In this document: positions 1-11,020 of the stretch, one piece after another
Layout of the letters: every line of letters begins with the position of its first letter
How positions within the stretch are numbered: the first letter of the stretch is position 1
Source: Stomorhina lunata
Taxonomy: Eukaryota > Arthropoda > Insecta > Diptera > Rhiniidae
Direction: 5' to 3'
Length of the DNA: 64,000 nt
Assembly (NCBI GenBank): GCA_933228675.1
Contig: OW121744.1
Coordinates: forward strand, 116,087,600 to 116,151,599
Program-made: the position numbers and the translations under genes
The notes under the pieces: model-generated
What the model was told of the DNA's origin: nothing
Databases searched by the model: none
Seen by the model: the letters and a program-made list of their open reading frames with translations, nothing else

Positions 1-621
1 ATTAAAAAAATTTTTCTATTAAAAAAATTTTTCCATATTAAAGAAAAATTTCTTAACATTGAAGAAACTTGTCTTCATATTGAAGAATAAATTTTAAAGG
101 AAAATTAAAGAAGATTTTTTGATATGAAATGTTCATTTAAATGATCAATTTTTCCATGCTAATTATAATTTGTCCCAATTTCTCATAAGAAAATTACACT
201 TTCATTAATGAAAATGACAGAAATATGACCTCTTCAGTAAAAAAAAACTTTAATTTACAATAAAATTTTGAAAAGTCATTTTGTTCTCAATTAATATTTT
301 ATATCATTAAACAATTTACAAGAACTCTTATGAGCTAAAGCAAATCTTAAGTCCACATAAACTCCACCCATTATTAAATCCTTAACCACAATATTTTAAA
401 CAAATCTTGTGAAAAATCTTCTAAAGGAAATGAACATAAAAAACAAACCTTAACCAAAAAAAAAAAACACAATATCATCCACCAGGAGGAGTAGGACCTT
501 CCTCATTCCCCCTAAAACGTTTGATAGTAAAATTTACGTCACAAAACACTTGTCATCAACAAGTTTTAAGATTGATTGTGTACGAATCTAGAAACAACTA
601 ACTTAAATATTGAAATTTCTA
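1..621. other. AT-rich stretch, no gene seen
   Basis: Contains degenerate ATTTTTC/TATTAAA motifs at the left edge and short unique sequence near 480-600. The open frame starting at 576 is only the entry into the satellite. Confidence 0.6.
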
Positions 622-2582
622 AAAAAAAATTTCAAAAATTTTCATATTTTTATAGGAAATTTTTCCAAAAATTCCTATTTTTATGGGAAATTTTTCAAAA
701 ATTTCCTATTTTTATAGGAAATTTTTCAAAAATTTCCTATTTTTATAGGAAATTTTTCAAAAATTTCCTATTTTTATAGGAAATTTTTCAAAAATTTCCT
801 ATTTTTATAGGAAATTTTTCAAAAATTTCCTATTTTTATAGGAAATTTTTCAAAAATTTCCTATTTTTATAGGAAATTTTTCAAAAATTTCCTATTTTTA
901 TAGGAAATTTTTCAAAAATTTCCTATTTTTATAGGAAATTTTTCAAAAATTTCCTATTTTTATAGGAAATTTTTCAAAAATTTCCTATTTTTATAGGAAA
1001 TTTTTCAAAAATTTCCTATTTTTATAGGAAATTTTTCAAAAATTTCCTATTTTTATAGGAAATTTTTCAAAAATTTCCTATTTTTATAGGAAATTTTTCA
1101 AAAATTTCCTATTTTTATAGGAAATTTTTCAAAAATTTCCTATTTTTATAGGAAATTTTTCAAAAATTTCCTATTTTTATAGGAAATTTTTCAAAAATTT
1201 CCTATTTTTATAGGAAATTTTTCAAAAATTTCCTATTTTTATATAGGAAATTTTTCAAAAATTTCCTATTTTTATAGGAAATTTTTCAAAAATTTCCTAT
1301 TTTTATAGGAAATTTTTCAAAAATTTCCTATTTTTATAGGAAATTTTTCAAAAATTTCCTATTTTTATAGGAAATTTTTCAAAAATTTCCTATTTTTATA
1401 GGAAATTTTTCAAAAATTTCCTATTTTTATAGGAAATTTTTCAAAAATTTCCTATTTTTATAGGAAATTTTTCAAAAATTTCCTATTTTTATAGGAAATT
1501 TTTCAAAAATTTCCTATTTTTATAGGAAATTTTTCAAAAATTTCCTATTTTTATAGGAAATTTTTCAAAAATTTCCTATTTTTATAGGAAATTTTTCAAA
1601 AATTTCCTATTTTTATAGGAAATTTTTCAAAAATTTCCTATTTTTATAGGAAATTTTTCAAAAATTTCCTATTTTTATAGGAAATTTTTCAAAAATTTCC
1701 TATTTTTATAGGAATTTTTTCAAAAATTTCCTATTTTTATAGGAAATTTTTCAAAAATTTCCTATTTTTATAGGAAATTTTTCAAAAATTTCCTATTTTT
1801 ATAGGAAATTTTTCAAAAATTTCCTATTTTTATAGGAAATTTTTCAAAAATTTCCTATTTTTATAGGAAATTTTTCAAAAATTTCCTATTTTTATAGGAA
1901 ATTTTTCAAAAATTTCCTATTTTTATAGGAAATTTTTCAAAAATTTCCTATTTTTATAGGAAATTTTTCAAAAATTTCCTATTTTTATAGGAAATTTTTC
2001 AAAAATTTCCTATTTTTATAGGAAATTTTTCAAAAATTTCCTATTTTTATAGGAAATTTTTCAAAAATTTCCTATTTTTATAGGAAATTTTTCAAAAATT
2101 TCCTATTTTTATAGGAAATTTTTCAAAAATTTCCTATTTTTATAGGAAATTTTTCAAAAATTTCCTATTTTTATAGGAAATTTTTCAAAAATTTCCTATT
2201 TTTATAGGAAATTTTTCAAAAATTTCCTATTTTTATAGGAAATTTTTCAAAAATTTCCTATTTTTATAGGAAATTTTTCAAAAATTTCCTATTTTTATAG
2301 GAAATTTTTCAAAAATTTCCTATTTTTATAGGAAATTTTTCAAAAATTTCCTATTTTTATAGGAAATTTTTCAAAAATTTCCTATTTTTATAGGATATTT
2401 TTCAAAAATTTCCTATTTTTATAGGATATTTTTCAAAAATTTCCTATTTTTATAGGATATTTTTCAAAAATTTCCTATTTTTATAGGATATTTTTCAAAA
2501 ATTTCCTATTTTTATAGGATATTTTTCAAAAATTTCCTATTTTTATAGGATATTTTTCAAAAGTTTCTAATATTTATTAGAA
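622..2582. repeat. 31-bp palindromic satellite, block 1 (about 63 copies)
   Basis: Tandem units of 31 bp. Each contains a perfect inverted repeat, arms AGGAAATTTTT and AAAAATTTCCT around a single C, joined by an 8-nt linker of type ATTTTTAT. Copies are nearly identical. One copy near 1242 carries a 2-bp linker insertion, and the last six copies (about 2390-2560) share AGGATATTTTT. Because 31 is not a multiple of 3, no frame stays open across it. Confidence 0.98.
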
Positions 2583-3304
2583 ACTTAAAATTTTAGCAAT
2601 TCCTATAGATTATTTAGGGCTCTTTCCCAATAAAACCAAAAGTGGCAAAATCATGCAAAAAATTAAAATCAACAATTTTACACACAAACTTCATGAAAAT
2701 GAGAAAAAGCAACAGTTTGTTGCAGATTTAATGACAAAAAAAAATAATAACAGCTCCACCTCCAATAAGGGCAAATAGACAAACGAAGGGACAGACAGAT
2801 GCAATAGATGAAATGGTTTATCAAACATTTAAACTATTTACAACTAACTCCCCTCCTTAAAATAAATCTAGGAAAGTGAAGCTCTTCCTATTCATTTACA
2901 TATCCTTTTGATAAACATTTATCGTTACCTTTATAAAATCTTGATGAAACCAATACTCCCCCCTTATCACCACCTTCTCATTCTATTTCTCTACCCTCAT
3001 AATTCAAACATTCAGGCTCACACATCATTATCATCATACACGCATTTGTAACAGTTTAATGATAAAATAACAGTAAAAAAAACAAATACAACAACAACCA
3101 GACGAAGGATATGATTCGTAACATGTGCGCGCATTTTATATCATACCATACGACAAACGCATACAATAAATGAAGGGATATTCATTTATCCATTCCATCT
3201 TTCTAGCACATCCTTCTCAATTAAATATTGCTCCTATTGTCGTCTGTCCGTCTATCTGTCCTCCATATAGTAAATTCGCTAGTGGAATCATCCATTCGGT
3301 TGCT
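2583..3304. other. Non-repetitive AT-rich interval, no gene seen
   Basis: Ordinary intergenic sequence with a few CA/CAA-rich patches (about 3080-3110). No coding potential, RNA gene or transposon end was recognised. Confidence 0.5.
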
Positions 3305-3352
3305 GCTCGAGAGTATAAAAAGGCCAAACTTTTGCTTTGAAATTGTCAGTCC
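3305..3352 (+). promoter_or_regulatory. Candidate TATA/Inr core promoter
   Basis: TATAAAAAG begins at 3314 and TCAGTC, a good fly initiator (TCAKTY), lies with its A at 3348, about 34 nt on. The surrounding 3120-3380 is less AT-rich than its flanks. A perfect donor GTAAGT at 3563 could end a non-coding first exon. It is co-oriented with SerT, 8.5 kb upstream of its ATG, but no link between them can be shown from sequence. A DPE at the expected position is not evident. Confidence 0.35.
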
Positions 3353-3654
3353 GCTTTGTGCGTTACGGGATTTTGTAACGTTTTATTTTTCAAATTTTGG
3401 TTTTTCGAAAAAAAGTGTTAATATTTAATAAAAAAATCTAAATTTCTTATATAAAAGTGAATAATTTTATTAAAAAAAAACTACAAAGAAAAAACTCTAA
3501 TAAATTTTATTTACTTTTTTAATTTGTTAAATTTTTTTTTAATATTTAAATATTTTTTTAATGTAAGTGGATTTAAAAAAATAAAAGAAAACTTTTTTTA
3601 AGTTTTGTCATAATTTGTAATATATAAATTTATATAGTATATATTTCTGGAAAA

Positions 3655-4895
3655 TTTTAGGGCTTCATATCTCGAAAACTTTGAGTTTTTTTTTAATGTG
3701 CTCAGATTTTTAATTAGTGTCTTCTAATTATAAAAATCCCTTAACAAGAATAAAAAATTCCTTTAAAAGAAAATTATATTCTAAAAATTTCCAAGTCTAT
3801 ATATCTTGAAAACTAAAAAAACATCTAGTGGTTTCTTCGCTAAACATGACCAATCCAGTTTCATCGTTTCTTCGCGATATCAACTCGTATTGGCGTTTTT
3901 TTTGAAAAACTTTTTGTGAATAATATTACAGAGTTATTGAGTTCAGGTTCTTAACTAAATCTAGTTCTGCTTAGAGAAAATTTTAGAAAAGACGCTAAGC
4001 ATAGAGACATCCTAAGCCCTAAGTTTATTACCTGCCACTGCTCTAGAGATTTTTAAATATGCCTCTAAATGGGAAATCAGTATATCGTAATCATATAAAT
4101 AAGATACAAATCAAAATATATTCCAAAAATTAAATTATTTTAAAATTTCATTTCCTAATATCTTGAAAACTTATCAGAGAATTTTAAAATGTTACCAGAT
4201 TGAATCAGTTTATACGAATTTTATAAACGAGATACATTTCAATAATAAAAATAATTTCTAAATTAAAATCCCCAAAAATATATTCTTAAAAAATTACAAG
4301 CCATAATATCTCGAAAACTTATTAGAACATTGTTTTAAATAACCTCAGATTTGAAATTGTTATGTTCGTACTATGGAAATGACTTTCAAAATTAAATATA
4401 AACAAAATTTCTTCTTAGATTTAAAAAAAGCAAAATCTTTTAAAAAGTCTGAAGACTTAATATCTCGAAAACTGCTTAAGTTATTAAAAAAAAAAATTAA
4501 ACATCATTTATCAAATTATGGACATAAATTAAATTCCAAACAGATAATATTCTTTCAAAAATCTCAAGTTTTAATAACTAAAAGACTTATCAGGTAATTT
4601 TAGAAATGTCTTTTGATTTGAAATCAGAAATATAAATATATAGTATAGAAACAAGATTAATGACTAAAATAAGCAAAAATTCACAGATTAAGCAAAAAGA
4701 AAATAATGTTCTTAAAAATTCACAAAGTCTAGTGTCTCAAAAACTTATCAGTGAATTTTAAAAATATTGCCAGATTCAAAACCAAGAATAAAAAAAATTC
4801 TTAATAAATATCAAAAAACCTTTAAAAAAATAGTATTAATATCTCCAAAACTGATTACAGAATTTAAAAAAATATCACCAGATTTAATAAGATTA
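3655..4895. repeat. Degenerate tandem repeat with ATATCTCGAAAACTT core
   Basis: ATCTCGAAAACTT or variants occur near 3667, 3799, 4150, 4308, 4459, 4575, 4731 and 4847. They are often followed by a version of GAATTTTAAAAATGTTACCAGATT. Spacing is mostly 115-175 bp, with one double gap. Copies are strongly diverged, so the array is old. Confidence 0.75.
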
Positions 4896-4897
4896 TA

Positions 4898-4933
4898 TTA
4901 TTCTTGACTCCCAGTGGAGCATAGGGCCTCAAA
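4898..4933 (-). pseudogene. Scrap of RTE-type retrotransposon C-terminus
   Basis: Read on the minus strand this gives FEALCSTGSQE and a stop, the same last 12 codons as the longer RTE-type fragment ending at 44401. Only the extreme 3' end of the frame is present, as expected of a severely 5'-truncated or decayed insertion. Confidence 0.55.
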
Positions 4934-5509
4934 TGATGAGATACATATCAATAATCAAAAAAAAGGTTTAAAAAGCTAAGATTTAGGAACTAAATACTTT
5001 CTTCCTTTCTTAGCCGATGTCAACCCAAAAAGTGCTAACAAACCTAGTCCATGGCAGGAAATTTAAAGGCTACGGTTTTTGAACTACATACATATTACCT
5101 GATTCTAGAACAGTTTCAAAAATTTAAAAACTGTAGGTATTCTATAAAAGAAGCTATGGAAAGATTTCAGAATCTAATAGAAAAATATAGAGCTTGTTAA
5201 AATTTCGTTTACTCTTGAACCGATTTAAAAGAATATATAAAGTTGATTTCAATTCATAAGAGTGATCTCCCGATTCCAAATAAAGTTTGAAATGTTTTTG
5301 TTTTAAACAACTTAAGTATTTGAAAATAAAAGATGCCTGATATCTCCAATACTATCGAGCCGAAAAATAATGAATAAATGGGATGATATTTTGGAAAATC
5401 TGAGAAAAAATGTTTAACTTTTTGAATCAAAAATGTACTCAAATTATGACTTCACTTCTGCTGATTGAATTTGAGTTTCCAAAACTTATTTGGAAACAAC
5501 AATTCATAC

Positions 5510-5820
5510 TAAAATCTAATTTTTTGATAGAGCCATATGGGCAAAAATCACAATAAAAAATTTAAAAATTCGTACTAAACCCTAATTTTTTAAAAAATTT
5601 TATATAAAAACATAAAACCTCAATTATCTTGGAAACTAAAGCAAATAGAGCCATCTGGACAAAATCTGTGATCACTAAAAAAAAAATTCAAAATTCGTAG
5701 TAAACCTATTTTTTTAGAAAATTTTTGTATGAAAACATAAAACCTCAATTATTTTGGAAACTAAAGCAGATAGAGCCATTTGGGCAAAAAAATTTGTACT
5801 AAAAGCTAATTCTTTGAAAA
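5510..5820. repeat. Tandem repeat of about 120 bp, three copies
   Basis: TAGAGCCATNTGG(G/A)CAAAA recurs near 5531, 5648 and 5772, each preceded by CTCAATTAT(C/T)TTGGAAACTAAAG or a remnant of it. Non-coding. Confidence 0.75.
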
Positions 5821-6182
5821 GATACAAATCAAATTTTACATACAAAATTTTTACTATATAAGCAATTAATAATTCCAAATTTCGTTATGAATTAGAGGGA
5901 ATGTTTTAGACTAGATTTTCTTAATTTTTCCATTTTCAGATCAATTCTTGTTAGTTTTTGCCTTAGTTTAAGTTGAAAATATCTACAATTAATAATATAC
6001 TTTGGATTCGATATGGGTTTGTGACAAAAAATTTACTGACATTTTAGTAACGGAAATAATTATTGAAACAGACAAATCCAATAAAAAGTTTCACGCTTCT
6101 GAAAATTAATAATTTTACGAGTGTTTAACATTTGACAAATTTGTATATATACGGCTAGAAGTTAACATTTCATATTAGATAT

Positions 6183-6333
6183 TATGTTTGTTCCTGTACT
6201 TTAACGAAACGACCCCAACTTACTCAAACGTGTTCCCGTACAAAAATTTTCAATATAAATTGTTGTTTTTGAGCAATTTCTGGCAACTTCGGACTGTTTT
6301 GGGTAGTTTCGTTAGAGCAGGGGAACAAACATA
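6183..6333. mobile_element. TIR miniature element, copy 1 of an adjacent pair
   Basis: A 151-bp element with inverted ends TATGTTTGTTCC...GGAACAAACATA. The repeats extend about 30 bp inward (CTTTAACGAAAC on the left, GTTTCGTTAGAG on the right). No coding capacity. It sits one base from a second, closely similar element. Confidence 0.85.
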
Positions 6334-6334
6334 A

Positions 6335-6487
6335 TATGTTTGTTCCCGTACTCTAACGAAACTACCCAAACTTACTCCAAATTGTTCCCGTACAAAATTT
6401 TCAATACAAATTGTTGTTTTTTTTGGGTAATTTCTTACAACTTCGGACTATTTTGGGTTGTTTCGTTAGAGTACGGGAACAAACATA
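6335..6487. mobile_element. TIR miniature element, copy 2 of an adjacent pair
   Basis: A 153-bp element with better preserved ends, TATGTTTGTTCCCGTACTC and its complement GAGTACGGGAACAAACATA. The interior is closely similar to copy 1. The junction ATAATATG suggests TA-type target sites, but two adjacent copies make the duplication hard to read. Confidence 0.85.
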
Positions 6488-6937
6488 ATAATAGGCAATA
6501 AGAACATCAAAAATTGTAAATTTTTTTCATAGATTTACAAAATTTTTTTTTTCTAAATTTTGAGTTGTTCTATCATATCTCAAAAACGATATATCCCATT
6601 CTATTAAAAACTACATACATGAATTAGGAACAAAATTCGCCTTAAGACGTGGAAACACAACATTTTAGTGTGATCAACAATTTAAGAGTTATTCATATTA
6701 AAATATTGAAAAAAACATTTTTTTTGTTTCGAAATACAAAAAAAAAAAATGTCAAAAATTAATAAAAATCCAAAATGACAAAAACTTAACGTAAAACTAG
6801 GAATATTTCAAATACTATAAGTCTTATATTATGAAAATCCATTAGTACCTATTAATAAAAATTTTATTGAGAATAACGTGAAACTATCCAATTTTAAACA
6901 AAAAATTTTTGATAAAAATCTTTATATTAAAAAAAAC

Positions 6938-7757
6938 AAGTAATAAAAGCTATAGTCAAAAACATTTTTTGATAGTCAAGCCTGACTATATCATACCTTT
7001 TACTACTAAGGTCAAATATGGACCAACAATTTAACAAGTTTTCCTTAAGTCTTAGAGACATACATACATATACTATGTTATGCTATTTTTTAAAAATTTT
7101 CAAGACATGTCATTTCCGGCTAAGGGCCTGATATGGGAGCTAGGGTCAATTGTGGACCGATTGTTAACAAATTTTGGTTATTAATTTATATTTTCAAAAT
7201 ATTTATCTGTGCAAAGTTTTAGTAATCAAATGCATTTATCTTTAGAGTTATAAATATTTTTGTACTTTTATGTGTATATAAATGTCTTTTAAGAACGTGC
7301 CTTGTATGGGAGGTATGGACAAATATCAAATATACATTAGGTACACTGATTAAGGTTACCATAGGCAATATTTGTGCTGAATATTATTAAAATACAACTA
7401 AATTTGTGACTGTGAAGGACCAAAAACTCTATTCCGGGAAGACATCCCTATAGAAGGTACCCGAAATAGTAATCTGATTTCACCCAAAAAGTATAGGGAT
7501 TGTCCTTGCACCAAAAAATGAGCCTGTGTCAAATTATCTTTAAAGTTACGACATGTACAATGATAACAAGCTTACATGGATAACCGGCCAGCCAGTCAGC
7601 CGGACGGACATCGTTAAAACAACTCAGGGAGTGATTTTAAGTCGATTGGTATACTAAAAGGTGGGTCTCAGACAAATATTTCTATGCGTTACAAAGATCA
7701 GCACAAACCCAATATACCCTTTCCATCTGTGAAGGTGGTGAAGGGTATATTGAAGTA
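6938..7757 (-). mobile_element. Interspersed element of about 0.8 kb (copy A, minus orientation)
   Basis: Reverse-complement counterpart of the element at 10285-11020. Both contain GGGTATATTGGGTTTGTGCTGA, TCTGAGACCCACCTTTTAGT, ACTCCCTGAGTTGTTTTAAC, a GTCCGTCCG tract, TATTTCGGGTACC and a terminal GCTATAGCTTTT. No protein is encoded. The (GTCY)n-like tract and general layout recall the DINE-1/mini-me group of non-autonomous fly elements, but that assignment rests on memory of the family only. Confidence 0.7.
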
Positions 7758-8310
7758 GGTACAGGTCGTAATTTTTTAAAGCTTGCTGAAAATAAACAAA
7801 ATCGTTCATAGTTTTGGGGTATCTCCCAAGCGATTTTTCCCGGAATATAGTTTTATGATGTTCAAAGCCACAAATTTGCCCTTGTATTTATGAAATTTGA
7901 CACAAACATTTTTTGATAATTTGCTTTTGAAATTGGCCAAAATCGGTCTATTATTTCGGGTACCTGCCATAGGTCTCACTTCCCGAAACTGAGATTTTGG
8001 CTTCAAACTCCTGTATATTTTTATGAAAGTTATAAGAAATATAGCTTATATAAACGAAAATCACCGTAACAAATTTTGTTGAAATCGTTTCATATTTGAC
8101 CAAAGCTTCCACATAAGATATTCTTTTAAGAGCCACTTTAATGCTTTGAAATTCACAAAAACTCGCCTAAATATCTAGAAAGATAATGGCAATTTTGTTT
8201 TTTTTTTTGGAGCACATACAATTTCTTGTATAAACTTTTATCAAATTGCCAAATTTCGAGAAAATCTATCTACATTTGACCCCAGCTCCCATATATGAAA
8301 AAATGACGGA
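7757..8310 (+). mobile_element. Related interspersed element (copy C, plus orientation)
   Basis: Shares ACAGGTCGTAA, TATTTCGGGTACC, CCATAGG and CTTCCCGAAA with the elements at 6938-7757 and 10285-11020 but is more diverged. It abuts copy A in the opposite orientation, so the pair forms a loose fold-back structure. The short minus-strand frames here (7806-8136) are not genes. Confidence 0.6.
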
Positions 8311-8432
8311 AATGGCTTAAATACAAAATTGTGTGTTTTTACTTTAGTTACTTTATTGTTAACAAATTCATTATTTATTCATGGATTTTCTAGAAATAAA
8401 ATTTATTTTCTTAAGAGTATTCGCAGTTTTAA

Positions 8433-8572
8433 CCCCTTTGCTTATCAGTTTTCGCAACGAAGTTCGCTTCCAACTGTTCGCACACAACTTGAACTAAACA
8501 AACCAGTTTTGATAATTATGTTAGGCACAGAAATTTTACCACGAGTCAGACTCGTGGAAATACGTCAAGGGG
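8433..8572. mobile_element. piggyBac-type miniature element with TTAA duplications
   Basis: The 140-bp element starts CCCCTTTG and ends CAAGGGG and is flanked on both sides by TTAA (8429-8432 and 8573-8576), the target site of piggyBac transposases. Inside, CCACGAGTC and GACTCGTGG (8539-8557) form a perfect palindrome around one base. It has no transposase frame, so it depends on an enzyme in trans. Confidence 0.8.
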
Positions 8573-8864
8573 TTAAGATCATTTAGTAAAAATTTTAGGT
8601 TTTTGTTATCTTAAATTTTATTTGGATTTTAAAAAAAATAAAAAATACAAATTTTAAATAAAAAGAAAATTTTGGAGTGTAAATAACTTCAAATTTGTTG
8701 AATATATAAAGACTTAAAGACACTTTTATTGGCTATTATATTCTGGGATTTTCAACAAAATCGAACAAACCTTTAAAAGGTATTATGATGTGGATCAGTC
8801 TTTTCAAAAATGCTAAAAATTAACCAAACAATTTCAGTATTGAAAATTATACTACGAGTATATT

Positions 8865-8996
8865 TGTGACAGCGCATAGTGAAAGGGACCGAAGGGTAAA
8901 AAAATAATGTAAAAAATAATATTGAAATCTTTAAAATGGCTCTCCTAAACAAAACCGGTTTGTACCCTTAGGTCCCTATCTATTTTGCTCGTCACA
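8865..8996. mobile_element. Short TIR element, about 130 bp
   Basis: Imperfect inverted ends of about 34 bp: TGTGAC...AGGGACCGAAGGGTA on the left and TACCCTTAGGTCCCTA...GTCACA on the right. Non-coding. Target duplication uncertain in the flanking TATA-rich sequence. Confidence 0.65.
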
Positions 8997-9465
8997 TATA
9001 CATATACATGTATATTGAAATTTGTAATATACAACAAATTTCGGCCCATTTTAGTGATTTTATTGGGATAGGGTCTCATGTCTTTATATTTAAACAAATT
9101 TAAAATTGTTCTTTAATTTCTTTTTGTACCTTTAAGCGTGACATATTGTAATTTATATGATTTTTTTTATTTATTTATTTTTATTAAACAAACCATTGAC
9201 TTTAAAGGCCAATAATAATTTACGCGGAAATTTATTAAATACCATTTATTATAATTACTTCTGTTTGGTCATTGAAAAAGTGTAATCCCAACCAAATGTT
9301 GACATTGTCATTGGAGGTGGTTACGGTCATGGCCAGTTACAAAAATGAGGAAAAAAACAGTTAAATGAAAACGAAACTGTTATTTCGAGGAAAAAAAAAA
9401 GATTTTTATACGCACTTTCATATGCCACAAAAAGTCATCAGGAGAGACAAACATAATTAACTAAC
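8997..9465. other. AT-rich interval, no gene seen
   Basis: Ordinary intergenic sequence with A/T-rich runs (9160-9190). Nothing recognisable on either strand. Confidence 0.5.
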
Positions 9466-10153
9466 AACAAACAGCAGGAGATAATGACAATGATAACAAC
9501 AACAAAAAGGCAACCACGATATCAGATTGCGAATTTTACAATTTCAAAATCCCATAAGAACGAGGATGGTAGGAAATGGGTTTTTAAGATGTAGTTCAAT
9601 CATTAAATCTTAGGTTTTTTTATTAAGGCAATTCAATTCTAATTCTTATACAAACAAATTTTCAATTAGATATGGGTCTTTTCATTAATCATGGAACCTA
9701 AGGTAGTTCCATTTTTATCAAGAACTTACATAAGTCAATCGTGTCTAACTTATTTGTATGTATATAGTCAATTGTGGCTATGGTCCCACTCTTAATGGAG
9801 TATCTTTATAACAAACAGCAGGAGATAATGACAATGATAACAACAACAAAAAGGCAACCACGATATCAGATTGCGAATTTTACAATTTCAAAATCCCATA
9901 AGAACGAGGATGGTAGGAAATGGGTTTTTAAGATGTAGTTCAATCATTAAATCTTAGGTTTTTTTATTAAGGCAATTCAATTCTAATTCTTATACAAACA
10001 AATTTTCAATTAGATATGGGTCTTTTCATTAATCATGGAACCTAAGGTAGTTCCATTTTTATCAAGAACTTACATAAGTCAATCGTGTCTAACTTATTTG
10101 TATGTATATAGTCAATTGTGGCTATGGTCCCACTCTTAATGGAGTATCTTTAT
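9466..10153. repeat. Apparently exact 344-bp tandem duplication
   Basis: 9466-9809 and 9810-10153 appear identical by eye, both running from AACAAACAGCAGGAGATAAT to GGAGTATCTTTAT. Both copies include short tracts (CAACAACAAAAAGG) and the first units of the GTCAATTGTGGCT repeat family. Such identity implies a very recent event or a false duplication in the assembly. Confidence 0.93.
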
Positions 10154-10284
10154 ATAGTTTCATTTTCATTTGTGGCTCACTATTTAGTCCCATTTTCAAA
10201 CGAGACTCTTTTCTAGTCAATTATGATTTTCTATATAGTCCAATTTTCAATCAACACTCTCTATATAGGCAATCGTATATATAC
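10154..10284. repeat. Degenerate units of the GTC...CAATTGTGGCT family
   Basis: Loose units of about 30-36 bp such as TATAGTCCAATTTTCAATCA, clearly related to the minisatellite of SerT intron 1. The short frame at 10102-10299 crosses these units and is not a gene. Confidence 0.65.
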
Positions 10285-11020
10285 CCTTTACCACCATAGG
10301 TGGAAAGGGTATATTGGGTTTGTGCTGATGTTTGTAATGCATAGAAATATTGGTCTGAGACCCACCTTTTAGTATACCAATCGACTTAGAATCACTCCCT
10401 GAGTTGTTTTAACGATGTCCGTCCGTACCCTACAGGTCGTAACTTTAAAGATAATTTGATAAAATTTGGCAGGGGCTCTTATTTTGGTACGATGCCTGTA
10501 CTTTTTAGGCGAAATCGGATTAGTATTTCGGGTACCTCCCATAGGGATGCCTTCCCGAAATAGAGTTTTTGGTCCCTTACAGACACAAATTTAGTTGTAT
10601 TTAAGTAATATTCAGCACATTATTGCTTATCATAACCTTTATTTTGTAGGAATCGACCCATATTTGACCATACCTCCCATACAAGACACATTCCCAAAAA
10701 ACGTTTATATATACACATAAAAGCACAAAACCGGTATAACTCTAAAGATAAATGCATTTGATTACAAAAACCTTGCACAGATAAATATTTTGTCAATATA
10801 AACCAATAACCAAAATTTGGTAACAATCGGTCCACAATTGACCCTAGATCCTATATCAGGCCCTTACCCGAAAATGACAAAAATCTCGAAATTTTGAAAA
10901 AATAGCTCATAGTATATGTATATATGTCTATAAGACTTAAAGAAAACTTGTTAAATTGTTGACCTTAGTAGTGAAGGGTATGATATGGTGGGGCTTGACC
11001 GGCTATAGCTTTTCTTAATT
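10285..11020 (+). mobile_element. Interspersed element of about 0.7 kb (copy B, plus orientation)
   Basis: Starts TACCCTTTACCACC and GGGTATATTGGG and ends near GGCTATAGCTTTT. It aligns in reverse complement with 6938-7757 along most of its length. Short minus-strand frames inside it (10620-10835) are incidental. Confidence 0.7.

Noticed and set aside
622..2582. CRISPR-like array of short palindromic repeats
   Set aside because: There are no unique spacers; the units are contiguous 31-bp copies in a eukaryotic intergenic region.
4373..4597. Lys-rich 74-codon frame
   Set aside because: It spans two units of the degenerate ATCTCGAAAACTT repeat; no conserved features.
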